Below are positions 45,455 through 56,129 of a DNA stretch of 64,000 nt, piece by piece. This stretch comes from Prorocentrum cordatum (Eukaryota; Sar; Dinophyceae; Prorocentrales; Prorocentraceae). The position numbers and the translations under genes are program-made. The notes below the pieces were generated by a model, which saw nothing but the letters and a program-made list of their open reading frames with translations, was not told the origin of the DNA and did not search any database. Numbering within the stretch: position 1 is the stretch's first letter; the number at the start of each line of letters is the position of its first letter. The stretch spans positions 772,085 through 836,084 of the forward strand of contig CAUYUJ010016904.1 of NCBI GenBank assembly GCA_963575745.1, given 5' to 3'.

Positions 45455-46320
45455 AGGAAACCGTTCTGTTGGCTTGGAAGTTCAAGTGAGCCCCAACGAT
45501 GGCAGAGCGGACTCCAGGTGGTCCGCCCGGCTTGCTTATTGTGGATAATACAGAACATTCCTCGTGCGCGCGCGTAGCCGCGTGGAGAACTTTGTATTGT
45601 CCACAATAGAAACGGTGCCTTGTTGGCCTGGAAAGTAGAGTGAACCCGTAACGGTGGCCGAACGGATTGTGGGCGACCCGCCCAATTCATCCAATGCTGA
45701 CAGTAAAGCAGTAAAAAAATACGTGTCACGCGCGCGCGTAGCCGCGTGAGGAGTTCTCTGGTGCCCAGTAAGAGAAATCGCACTGATGGCGTGTAATTTG
45801 AAGCGAAACCAAACCGGTGACCGAGCGGATCCGGGTCACCCACCTTTTTGCCTAAGTGGACAATACAAAAATCTCCACGCACGCGCGTGTACTTTCGTGG
45901 AGAGTTCTGTTTTGTCCACAATAGAGAAGTTGCCCCGTTGGCCTGGAAACTACAGTGGAACATCAACGTTGGCCGCGTGGATTTCGGGTGGCCCGCCCGA
46001 CTCTTCTAGTATGGACGATACAGAACCCACCAGACGCTTGCGTTCGTAGCCGCGTAGAGAGTTCTGTTTTGTCCAAACTAGAAACGGTGCCCTGTTTGCC
46101 TGGAAACGAAGGAGTGAGCCGTTAACGGTGACCGATGACCGAGCGGATTGCGGTGATTCGCCCGATTTGTCCAGTGTAGACGATACAGAGACCTCCACAC
46201 ACGGTCGCGCGCACCCGCGTGGACACTTTGATTTTGTCCACAATTGACAGGTCGGTGTGCCTGCCTGGAAACTGAAGTGACCCCTCGACGGTGACTGAAC
46301 GGATTTCCAGGGACCCGCCC
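45455..46320. repeat. H160 tandem array, five copies
   Basis: The landmark CGCGCGTAGCCGCGTGGAGA recurs near 45565, 45729, 45878, 46040 and 46202. Each unit contains a TGTCCACAATAG box, TGG(C/T)CTGGAAA, GGTG(A/G)CCGA(G/A)CGGAT and CCCGCCCGA-TTGTCCA. Around the landmark lie arms that pair, GTGGAC-ATACA-AA on the left and TT-TGTTTTGTCCAC on the right, so each unit can form an imperfect hairpin of about 65 nt. Confidence 0.85.
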
Positions 46321-47216
46321 GACGTGTCCAGCGCAGCCTCTATCCACGCCAGGGTCGCACAGGGCAAGGCAGGCGCGGCAGTTTCTCGGCACCAGTGAGG
46401 GTGTGCGTGAAGTAGTATTTGAGTGCGGTCTCGATCCACTCCAGGGCGCAGGGCATGTCAGGCGCGGCGCTCTCGACCCAGAGAGGGTGCGCAGGGAGTG
46501 GTCTTTGAGCGCGGTCTCTATCCACGCCGGGGTCGCAGGGCGTGGCGGGCGCTGCACGACGACAGAAGGGGGCGTCCGGAGACTATCCCCAGAGCCCCGA
46601 CCGGGTTCTCTTTTTTGAATAGTTAGAGCATTGAGGTCGCGTCTTTTTCCGCCTCCCGCCTCTTTTCTTCCCTCCTCCTCATCAGATTCTTCTCTCCTGC
46701 CTCTTACCTGGCCCTTTCCTGTACCTGCCAGCCTGCCTCCTACTTCGCCGTCCTACCTGTGACCTGTCATGCCGATGGGGGCTGCAAACTGCGAGATTGC
46801 CATTTTCGATGGCTGTTGGAGGGGCTAGGTCAGCGACGTCCCACGCGGACTCAGATTGGACCTCTCCATGCCTTCGTGGCTGCGAAATACGAAGTTGTCG
46901 CCACGTTTGAGAGCTGCGGGGGGGGGAAGATCAGTGACGTCCTTACGCGGATTCGGGTACTCTCGACAATTGTTGGAGGGCCAGCATAGCGACGGCCTAC
47001 GCGGACCCAGACTGGTACTCGCCATCCTTGGGGGGCTGCGCATTGCGAACCTGTCGGGGCAGCACAGCGGCGTCCTACGCGGACACACTGAGTAGGCCGC
47101 GCCATGCTTGGGGGAGGCACGCACTGCGACGCTGCCGCCACTCTCGAAGGCTGCGGGGAGGGCCAACATAGTGACGTCTTGCGCAGACTCAAGTTGGACC
47201 TCGCCAGCCCTGGGTC

Positions 47217-47398
47217 CGAGGCGGGAATTTATACATGACCACCGCCTGGAGGATCAATTTTCGGAGCCTCGGCAGACGGTGGATATGCTTTGGGGGAAGC
47301 CTCGGAGCCTGGGGGCCGAAGTATATCCACATCCACCGCCCGCTGGGGCGCCACGACGTCGGTTCCCAGGCGGTGGGTATGGATAAATCCCCGCCTCG
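47217..47398. mobile_element. 182-bp foldback/MITE-like element with 33-bp terminal inverted repeats
   Basis: The left arm 47217-47249 begins CGAGGCGGGAATTTAT and the right arm 47366-47398 ends ATAAATCCCCGCCTCG. The arms match at about 29 of 33 positions. Inner arms CGGTGGATAT and ATATCCAC-TCCACCG extend the foldback. The 5-bp word CTGGG lies just outside each end (separated by two bases), a possible target-site duplication. It splits an S100 unit, so it inserted after the array formed. No coding capacity. Confidence 0.65.
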
Positions 47399-48254
47399 AA
47401 CTGGGGGGGCGCGAATTGCGTCGTTGTCGCCACTTTCGAGGACTGCGGGGGAGGGGCAGCACAGTGACGTCCTGCGCGGATTCAGATCCGACCTCGCCAT
47501 CCTTTGGGGTGCTGCGAACTGCGAGACTGTCGCTGCTTCGAGGCCTGCTGGGGGCTCATATTAGACCTCGCTATCCTTGGGGGGCTACGAACGCGTCGCT
47601 GTCGCCTCGAGTGCTGCTGGGGAGGGGCCGCGCAGTGGCGTCCTGCGAATAGACCTTGCCATCCCTGGGGAGCTGCAAACTGCGACGCCGTCGCCAATCC
47701 TGATGGCTGATGTGGGGGGGCAGCGCAGTGACATCCTACGCAGAGTCAGGCTGGACCTTGCCGTCCCTGGGGGGCTGCAAACTGCGACGCTGTCGCCACT
47801 TCTGATTGCTGATGGAGGGGGTCAGCGCAGTGACGTCCTACGCAGAATCAGACTGGACCTTGCCATCCCTGGGGGGCTGCGAACTGCGACATTGTCGCCA
47901 CTTTCGAAGGCTGCTGGGGGGGCGGGCAGCACAGTGGCGTGCTACGCCAAGTCAGACTAGACTTCGCCATCCCGTGGGGTCTGTGAATTGCGTCGCTGTC
48001 GTCATGTTCGAGGGCTGCTGGGGTGGCCCAGCGTAGCGCCGTGCTACGCGGACTCAAAGTAGATTTCGCCATCCCTTTGGGAGCTGCGAACCGCGACGCT
48101 ATCGCCATTCTCGACTGGTGCTGGGGGCGGGGCATTTCTATGCCACGCTGGGAACCCAGATTTGACCTCGCCGTCCTTGGGGGGGGATGCGAAGTGCGAC
48201 GCTGTCGCCGCGTTCGGGTGTTGCTAGGGGGATCCAGCGGAGCGACGCCCCGCC

Positions 48255-48309
48255 GGGGACTCAGATTAGACATCACCATCCGGCATGGCGAGGTCTAATC
48301 TGAGTCCCC
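48255..48309. repeat. perfect 17-bp inverted repeat at the end of the S100 array
   Basis: GGGGACTCAGATTAGAC (48255-48271) is followed after 21 bases by its exact reverse complement (48293-48309). Outside, CCCCGCC and GGGGCGGG prolong the pairing with a small bulge. It marks an orientation flip of S100 sequence. Confidence 0.95.
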
Positions 48310-48310
48310 A

Positions 48311-49132
48311 GTGGGGCGGGCGAGCTAGGCCTCTCTCGCATCTTGCATTAGCTGCGAACAGGTAGCTCATCATTCAGGGCGCCAGGGCGGCACCGCTGCT
48401 AGTCAGCGAGCTACTTGCGAAAACCGCCGTCCTCCTTTCTCATCCCCCCTCCCTCGTTGCAGTCCGCTTCCTCCGCCGTCACCCTGCAGTTGCCGCATTG
48501 ACTTTCGGGCCCCCCTTTCCGTCCTTCTCCTCCCCCTCCTGCCCACCACAATTTCTCTCCGAGCCTCGGGCCTCGCTCCTCGTCCTTGTATCGCTGTCAT
48601 GTGAGCCGTTCAGCGTGCGCGTACCCGATGTAACCTGCACCACAAAAGTCGGTTCTTGCACGGGCACTATCCATACACACCGTGGGCCTAATACCTTGGC
48701 CACTTGGTTCAAAGGCGTTGGGGACGTCGCAGGGTAAGTTGAATTGTGCCCCCACGTTGACGTTTAATTGCGCTCCGACATTCGCCGCTCCTCGAGATAA
48801 GTTCGTTGTGGTTTCCTATCCCTCATGTGTTGGGTGGCCCTGACGAGGTTTTGGGAGAGGGTGCCGAAACGCACCCGGAGCGTTGCAAGGCCCGATGGTG
48901 CAAACCCGACTGGTTTGGCAGTGGCACCGGGGAGGCCCACATTCAGGGGAGGTTGTGCGGCACCGCTTCACGATGTGCCGTCAACCGATCATGCAGGGGG
49001 GGGGCCTTTCCTCATTTTCGGTGCCTCGTGCGCCGAGACGCCTGAGTCGCTTGTGGCTCGTGTGCTGTTCTTGCCTTGCCTTGCATGTGTTGGGTTCTCG
49101 TTTTGAATAGAGCACAGGTTTCCGCCTCCTCC
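48311..49132. other. no recognisable gene
   Basis: Unique-looking DNA, CT-rich around 48430-48560. Short open frames only. Confidence 0.5.
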
Positions 49133-49186
49133 CGCCTCCTCCTCCTCCTCCTCCTCCTCCTCCTCCTCCTCCTCCTCCTCCTCCTC
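49133..49186. repeat. (CCT)n microsatellite
   Basis: About 18 uninterrupted CCT units on the + strand. Confidence 0.95.
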
Positions 49187-49269
49187 TCGTCCCCTCTCTT
49201 CTCTCCTGCCTCTTACCTGGTCCTGTCCTGTCCGTCAGCCTGCCTCCTACCTCGCCGTCCTACCTGTGA

Positions 49270-50160
49270 ACTTGCCATGCCTGGGGGGCTGCGAACTGCG
49301 AAATGTTCGCCACGTTCGACGGTTGCTGGGGGATCCAGCGGGGTCAGAAAAATTGCTCGAAGTAGCAGAGCAGCCGCAGATTGATACTCTATATCGGTCG
49401 TTTGATAAAAGCTCGAGCAGCTGGTGGAGCTCACGTCTCCAGGAGTGGCAGAGCGGGGCCATCAGTCATACCGCGCTCTCGAGATTTAGTCAAAAAACCG
49501 TTCGATCAAGCAGCTAAGCGGTTGCAGAGCGATACTCGTCGTCCGAAGATAACCCGAGTAGGAGACCGATGTTGGGTCTCTCGGAGTTGGGGACCAAAGA
49601 GATCTTTTAGGTGCTCTGAATATCGAGATCCAGTCCGCCAACTGAACGCGAAAGGTCCCAGGACGAGTTGCCGCCGCCACATTTCCCCCCCTTCCGAGCG
49701 ATAGGATCGAGCTGAGATCAAGATGGTGAACAGGAATCAGATCGTAGCTGCCCAGAAACATCGTCCCACCCCCAGAAGTCTTACACGGATCAGAGCGGTA
49801 CCTTGTTGTCGTTGCGGGGTTGCGAATTGCGACTTTGTCGCCACCTTGGAGGGTTGCTGAGGGGTCCAGCGGAGTGAAGTATTACGCAGATCAGAGTGGG
49901 ACCTCGCCGTCGTTGCGGGGGGTGCGAACTACAAAATTGTCACCACGTCCGAGGGCTGCAGGAGATTCTGGCAGAGTCACGTCTTCCGCAGATGACAGCG
50001 GGACCTCGCCGTCGCTGGATTGCTGCGAATTGCGACGCTGTTGCCACTTTCAAGAGCTACTGAGGGGTCCAGCGGAGTGATGTCTTCCGCAGATCTGCGC
50101 GGAACTTCGCAGTCGTTGGGTGTGTGCGAATTGCGGAATTGTCACCACGTTCGAGGATTG
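49270..50160. repeat. S100 satellite fragments
   Basis: One partial unit at 49270-49345 (CCTGGGGGGCTGCGAACTGCGA, GGTTGCTGGGGGATCCAGCGG). About 3.5 units follow at 49800-50160 (TTGCGAATTGCGAC, TTGCCACTTTCAAGAG, GGTCCAGCGGAGTGA, GGGACCTCGCCGTCG). The DNA between them (49350-49790) is not repeat-like and holds no recognisable gene. Orientation is as at 47 kb. Confidence 0.75.
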
Positions 50161-50770
50161 GCGGGTTCAGGAGAGGCTCTGGTTTTGGGGGCGTTTCTTA
50201 GATCCAGGTCGGGAGCATTGTTCGTGGTCGAGGCTCGCCGTGGCCAGGGAAGCCACGTGGTTTATTTTTCAGCGTCCCGTATGCAGCTTCCCTTCTAGTA
50301 GCATGATGACCGTAGGCCCCCCCTCATGGGGCCAGAGTGGATGGGGTTGGAGGTTCACGCCACATTGCAAATGCATCGGCGATGCGGCTCGATTCACAAT
50401 TTGTTCAGCTTCCTCCCGTCTTGTCGATTTGGTGCCGTTGCGTCTGCGAGGCTGTGCGATCGTCGGACTCTATTCACACGCGCCCTGAGCTCCCGACGGA
50501 GGCGAGCGAAATGGCATCTGAGGGGTGCAGCGCAGCCACGGTTGGACGCGGCTCAGAAAGCAGGACAGGACGACGAGGATTGTTCTTGTTGCGGTAGCGC
50601 CACTTCTGATCGTTCAGGATAGCGAACGGAGAACGATTCCAACCATTTCGTAGTTTCACACTCGTTCGCAAAGCTCTCCCACTCCCCATTTCCGCTGCAG
50701 GGCCACGCTCCTGTTGACCCAGGGATTGGCATGCGTTATAGAAGTTCCCGCGCGCTATAAACATCACCAG

Positions 50771-51746
50771 GCGAGAAATATCTTTAAATGCAACTGCCCG
50801 GCGTGGACCAAATGACGAGATCATCGGCGTGATTGGTGTGGGGCAGGACATAACAGACCTCAACCAGATCATGGCTCAGAATGAGCGTTTCGCCGCAGAC
50901 TGGCAGCGGCTCATTCAGACCGCGAATGCGCCCATCTTCGGCGTTGATATCAACGGTCTCGTGAATGAGTGGAACTCCAAGTCGGCAGACATATCGGGCT
51001 ACTCCAAGCAAGAGTCGATGGGCCACCACCTGGTGCAGGAGTTCATCACCCCAGAGCACAGGGAGAGGGTGCAGGCCGTGCTGGCAGAGGCGCTGAAGGG
51101 TGACGAGACGGCCAGCTTCGAGTTTCCGTTGGCCACTAAGGACGGGAAGCGCATCGACATCCTGTTGAATGCCACCACGAGGCGAGACGAGCACGGAGCT
51201 GTCGTTGGAGTTCTGGGCGTGGGCCAGGACATTACGAACATGAAGGCAGCTCTCACCGACAACGCGCGCATTGCTGACGACCTGACGCGCTTGATTGACA
51301 CCGCGAACGCACCGATCCTCGGGATCGATACCGACGGGCGCGTGACCGAGTGGAATCAGAAGGCCGCGGATCTGTCGGGCTACTCGAGGGCAGAAGCCAT
51401 CGGCAAGGCTTTTGTGGAGGTCTTCATTTCGGAGAAATTCAGGGCTGAGGTCAGCCAAGTTTTGACAATGGCACTCGCTGGAACAGACACCGCCAACTAT
51501 GCGTTCCCACTGTTCACCCGAGACGGCCGTAGACGTGAGATTTCTCTGAATGCCACGGCACGCCGTGGACCACATGGCGAGATTACGGGTGTTATTGGAG
51601 TCGGTCAAGATTTCACCGAGCTCAACGCGATTATGGCTCAGAATGAGAGGCTCGCTGCTGACTGGCAGCGGCTGATTCACACTGCCAATGCTCCAATATT
51701 CGGCGTTGACGTCACAGGCCATGTGAACGAGTGGAACGTCAAGATA
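50771..51746 (+). CDS. multi-PAS gene, exon 4 of window
   Basis: About 325 codons after acceptor ACCAG|GCGAGA. It opens with the last base of an Arg codon and REISLNATARRG, completing the B module of exon 3, and contains GVIGVGQDIT with a QNERFAADWQ linker. A full A module follows (SGYSKQESMGHHLVQEFITP, FEFPLATKDGKRIDILLN, GVLGVGQDIT, NARIADDL), then a full B module (WNQKAADLSGYSRAEAIGK, FVEVFIS, YAFPLFTRDGRRREISLN, GVIGVGQDFTEL), then the start of another A module (TANAPIFGVDVTG, EWNVKIA). Similarity ends at about 51746, where ATA|GCAAGC could be a GC donor; the exact base is uncertain. This is the least diverged exon relative to the A/B consensus. Confidence 0.88.
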
Positions 51747-52034
51747 GCAAGCATCCCGTGTGCTTTGCGGCATACCGTTTAGAAATGTGTGGCATTCGGA
51801 GGATAAGCAGTCGGGGGACAGCAGCCGATAGCCGAGATGAACGTGATGATGACGATGGGAACGAGCACGATGGTGGTGATGATGATGCTACCAGGAAGTT
51901 GGATACACATGACGTGGCCAGCTTGGGCAAGAGCTGGATGCACATGTGGCCGCGTGTCTTTCCAGCGCTCGGCCCGTCTATGGCCAGGCCCAGCTTCCGC
52001 ACGTGTTTCATGACCCCCACATGTTCCACGCGTG

Positions 52035-52078
52035 AATCCAGCCATGTGTGCGTGTGCGTGCGTGAGTGCGTGCGTGCA

Positions 52079-52115
<37 letters not shown>

Positions 52116-52332
52116 GTGTGTGTTTGTGTGTTTGTGTGCGTGTGCGTGCGTGCGTTCGTGCGTGTGTGTATGTGTGTATGTGTGTGAATGTGAGCGCGTG
52201 TGTGTGTGTGTGTGTATGTGTGTGTGTGTGAGCGTGAGCGTGAGCGTGAGTGCGTGAGCGTGAGTGCGTGAGCGTGCGTGCGTGCGTGCATGCGTGCGTG
52301 CGTGCGTGCGTGGGTGGGTGGGTGGATGGGTG

Positions 52333-52368
<36 letters not shown>

Positions 52369-52395
52369 TGTGTTTGTGTGTGTGTGTGTTCGTTC
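52035..52395. repeat. (TG)n/(TGCG)n/(GTGAGC)n microsatellite
   Basis: TGTG blocks alternate with TGCG tetramers, a short GTGAGC hexamer block near 52231-52270 and a GGGT block near 52310. Frames through it encode Cys/Val or His/Thr runs only. Confidence 0.95.
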
Positions 52396-53137
52396 GTTCC
52401 CCCGCCAAGTGCGGGACGCCGTATCTTCTCACCTTTTCAGCCCAAGCCGCGCGCCAAGGCAAACAAACAATGCAGGCGGCGGTGGGTTATGGGGAAGTGC
52501 GCGGGTGGGGCACGGTCCGCAGTGCAGCCACCCAACACCAACATGCACAACCCGCACGCTGCTTTTGGAAGCACCCAACCGCCAGGCCCGGCCCTATCCT
52601 CGCACTGGTGGGCCCAGCCTTTGCACAAACACACGCGACGCAAGATAGCCACGGTGCTGCAGGCCAAACGCTACCTGCAGCCCGTGCTGTGTGCGCGCTG
52701 TCTCTGCGAGGGTGGGTGTCAGTCGGTTCTGGGTGGCGTGATGGGGCGCACCTGCACCGCGCGACTCCGCACAAGGCTCACGGTAGCATGTGGGAACGCG
52801 GGTGGGTGAGAGAGCGTGTTTGAGCCACACGTGCGCTCGTGTGTAAAAGGGGGAGGAGGGCAAGGGGGGCCACGAAGAGGGCAGGAAACAGAGCCAGTGA
52901 GGAGAAGTGGAGAGGAGGCAGAAGGCCAGGCAGGTGGCGGAGGAAAGGGGGAGGGGAGGGAGAAAGGGGAGGAGGAGAAGGAGAGGGAAGGGAGAGGCGG
53001 AGGAAGGGGGACGGGGAGGGAAGGGAGAGGACGAACGGGCGAGGAGGCAGAAGGCCAGGCAGGAAGCGGAGGGAGGGTGATGGGGGAGGGGGGGAGAGAA
53101 CGACGAGAACGACTACTCGTGGGCCGGGGTCAGCGGA

Positions 53138-53404
53138 CACACCACAGCACGACACAGCACAGCACCGCACATCACATCACAGCACAACACATCACATCAC
53201 TACACATCACAGCACACGCCGCTTGGCGTTTGTGTGTGTGAATGTGTGTGAATGTGTGTGTGTGTGTGAATGTGTGTGTGTGTGTGTGCGTGGTCGTGTG
53301 CGTATGCGTGCGTGCGTGCGTGTGTGCGTGTGCGAGTGCGTGTGCGTGCGTGCGTGCGTGCGTGCGTGCGTTCGTGCGTGCGTGTGTGCGTGTGCGAGTG
53401 CGTG

Positions 53405-53444
<40 letters not shown>

Positions 53445-53492
53445 TGTGTGTGTGTGGGTGCGTGTGTGTGTGTGTGTGTGTGTGTGTTGGGG
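53138..53492. repeat. (CACAG/CACAT)n pentamers followed by (TG)n/(TGCG)n
   Basis: 53138-53220 is CACAG/CACAT/ACATCAC repeats on the + strand. After GCTTGGCGTT the opposite composition, TGTG and TGCG, begins (53231-53487) and ends in a run of 11 G. CA-rich and TG-rich arms are adjacent and could pair. Confidence 0.9.
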
Positions 53493-54009
53493 GGGGGGGT
53501 GTTCCAGCTCTCTGGTGCTGGCTTTGATGGTGGCACCAGCAACAGCGCTGATGTGATGTTTGGAAGCCGAGGGCGTGCAAGTCTCGGAGAAGGCCCCCCC
53601 CCGCTGGCAGATCGCCGTTTCGTGGCCTGTGTTTCGTGCTCTCGTGCCCCCGCTTCTTCTGCACCGCCCAGCCCCTGCCGCCCAGCGGCCGACCAAGTTT
53701 GGTGACGCGCCAAAGGGGAGAGTGAGAGGGAGCAAGGCTTCTCAGAAGGCGGCGGGCCTTTTGTTTCTTCTGCGATGCGATTCGATTCCGACTCCGATGC
53801 AGCCCGATCCGGCGCACCTTCCCATTCGATCTGGTTTCCCGTTTCCGTATGTGTTGATCTTGATTGGGCGATTGATTACCCGTAAGGGGTTCACCCCCAT
53901 GCCGCCGGCCTCCTTCTCTTAGAATGGAACTTGCCAGAGCTGTGTTGGGATGTCTGGACGTTGACGTGAAGCAATGTCGGGACTTCGCAAACTGCTGAAT
54001 ATCTCACAA

Positions 54010-54415
54010 CTGCGAACTTTGCATAATTTACGAGGGTGTATTTTGGGGGGACGCGAATATCTCGTAAGTTCCTAGGGCTTATGGCCTCGAGGACGCAACT
54101 ATTGCGTACTTTACGAGGTTGTATGGCTTCGGGGATGCGAGGGTTTATGGCCTCGAGGGCGCGAAGACTGCGTAATTTACGAGGGTGTATAGCTTCGGGG
54201 ACGCGAGTACTTTGTATTTAACGAAAATGTATGGCTTCCGGGACGGAAACATTGTGTAATTTACAAGGTGTATGGCCTCGGGGACGCAAATATCGTTTAA
54301 TGTTGTAGGGATTATGGCTTCGGGGACGCGATTCTTGTATAATTTACGCGGCTTATGGCTGGGGATGATTGCCTCGGGGACGCGAGCACCATACATTTTT
54401 ACGTGTCCCACGCCC
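54010..54415. repeat. tandem repeat of about 40 bp, about 9-10 copies
   Basis: The unit contains TAATTTACGAGG, TGTATGGCTTC and GGGGACGCGA. GGGGACGCGA-type boxes occur near 54047, 54078, 54131, 54155, 54197, 54279, 54319 and 54375. It is AT-richer than its surroundings. Confidence 0.8.
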
Positions 54416-55514
54416 ACCCAGGAATTCAGACAACGCGATCTGGGCGTGGTAGAAAAACTTGTTTTGGGCTACCCCCCTCGCGCGTTCAGCAACAAGTACC
54501 AGTAAGGAAGCAAAGGATTGTATCAGTGGAAGCTGGAAGCTACAAGTGGAACAGGGAGCTGCAGTCCTCACCCTCGCAGCCTGGTGGCCCCACAAGGGGG
54601 GGGGCAGCGGATACCCAAAGGTTCCTCGTTCCGTTCCGTGTTGTCGCCTCTTGTTCGTTGGGCTCGCCTTCCTCTATTTTACCATTGGTCGATTTGGCCG
54701 AGACCCCAGTGCTGTTCTGCCTCGCAACGCGTTCTGCCCGTGTTCTTATTCGTTCATGCTCTCTTTTGGTTGACCCCGCTTCTCGGCGGCGAGCGAGGGG
54801 GGTAGTGAGAAGGAGAAGACCTTCTCAGAAGGCGGCCGGATTTCTCAGAAACCCTCGCGCCTTCTGAAAAGTTGTTGCATCTTCGGGGAAAGTTTAGAAA
54901 ACTTCTCAGAAGGCCGGAGGACTTCCGAGCTTTCTGAGAAGGCCCGCCCCTTCTCATTCCCCCCTGGGCGCGCCGCCGAACTTCGTGCACAGGCCTCGAA
55001 TCAGTTGTTGGCCCTACTGTCCTTATGTCGCAGTGATTTCGTACTCCTGTCGTTTGAAGAACTAACCTCCCTCCACAGTCTCCAAATATACGTTGTGCGT
55101 GGGGTTTGGCCTGTCACTGGTTGCCCCGTCGTCCTGGACTTGTTTGGAGCCTGTGAGGCCTTGCCTGCCTGGGGCTGTGATTACCTTGCGGTCGCTGGAT
55201 GGCTAGGCGGACGCAAGTGCAGAGGAGCAACAGGAGGAGGAGGCGGAGGAGAAGGAAAGAAGGGACATTCGATGTTTTTCGTTTGGAACTCAGTGCAGGC
55301 TTCGAATTCGCCCGAGCTCGATGCGGCCTCTGCGTAGTGCCCCCTTTGGCAGAAAGCACGGGGCTGTGCGCTGAGCAGGTGTTAGGGCCTCCGCGAGGCT
55401 CGGCCACTCCTCGCGTACAACATTCTGGCCGGGCGTGCCTCCGCTTCCGTGCTGGGTGAACATGGGATATGGTAGATTAGCGTTGTGCCGACGCCGTGGC
55501 GACCCCAGCGCGGG

Positions 55515-55605
55515 CGTTCAAGGATGAACGCCCCGGTGGCCCAGAATCGGCCGATATATAACGATTCACGTTATCGGAAAGCCGCGATCGTTCAGGGCTG
55601 AACGA
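55515..55605. repeat. cluster of small perfect hairpins
   Basis: GGCGTTCA-AGGA-TGAACGCC at about 55515-55534, ATAACG-ATTCA-CGTTAT at about 55558-55574, and ATCGTTCA-GGGC-TGAACGAT at about 55586-55605. The first and third share the arm CGTTCA. They are not followed by a T run. Confidence 0.7.
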
Positions 55606-56129
55606 TGCATGCGGTGTGGGAAACCAATGCGCGAGGCGTCACGACGTGAACCCGCGTGCAGATCAAGCGAAGCGCAGGTTCAGACTACAAAAAGGCTTCT
55701 GAAAGTGTCGAAGGAAGTTTCCTCAGGTCTCCATTGGTCCTGAGAGATCAGGCGTGCTTCCGTTTCTGTGATGGGCGAACAGAGCGGGTACAGACGGATG
55801 TGGTCCGAAAGTGGCGAAGGAGGGCCAGCCAGTACTGAGTTCCCCGTGTGCCCTCAGGAATTCCTACGAGTCTCGCCGAGGGCATCACGGCGTCGTGAGG
55901 TCTAGCGATTGGCTCAACGCTCCCCGCTTCGGGAAACGTTGCGTCAATCGCCTATGCTCCTCGCCTTGCGGAGCCCGAACGGTTGAGGGAAAACGGTGGG
56001 CATGCAATTGTTGGAGATGGTTTTAGAAAGGGGGAGTTGGAGAGGAGTTTGAGGAAAGCACAGATGTCGGGAGGTGATTCCAGATGCTCGGAAGCCAGGG
56101 TGTATTCCACGCCTTCTGACCATCCAGAG

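Larger units (their letters stand above)
46760..48310. repeat. S100 satellite array, opposite orientation to the 0.2-kb array, about 13 copies
   Basis: GGGGGCTGCGAACTGCGAC, TGTCGCCACTTTCGAAGGCTG, CAGCGCAGTGACGTCCTACGC and GACTGGACCTTGCCATCC recur at about 100-bp steps. These are the reverse complement of the parts of the first array (CGTCGCCACTTTCGAGGG there). The array is interrupted by a foldback element at 47217-47398 and ends in an inverted repeat at 48255-48309. Confidence 0.85.
28279..50770 (+). other. proposed 22.5-kb GC-AG intron between PAS exons 3 and 4
   Basis: The donor GAAG|GCTTGG and acceptor CACCAG|GCGAGA share AGGC. The phase and the PAS register match exactly across it. The intron holds three or more tandem-repeat families, composite repeat copy 3, a 550-bp-period duplication, a DIRS-like element on the - strand, a pentanucleotide tract and a foldback element. 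No other host gene is recognisable. 28300-29090, 31950-32840 and 44910-45450 show nothing beyond short open frames. Alternatively exons 3 and 4 could belong to two related genes; the perfect phase argues against that. Confidence 0.65.
51747..56129 (+). other. proposed intron between PAS exons 4 and 5 (about 4.4 kb)
   Basis: It contains long TG/CGTG microsatellites, pentamer repeats, the 40-bp repeat at 54.0 kb and a cluster of hairpins at 55.5 kb. No other gene is seen. The ends are not resolved to the base. Confidence 0.55.

Noticed and set aside
51731-53705. Cys/Val-rich and His/Thr-rich frames
   Set aside because: Translations of TG/TGCG and CA microsatellites.
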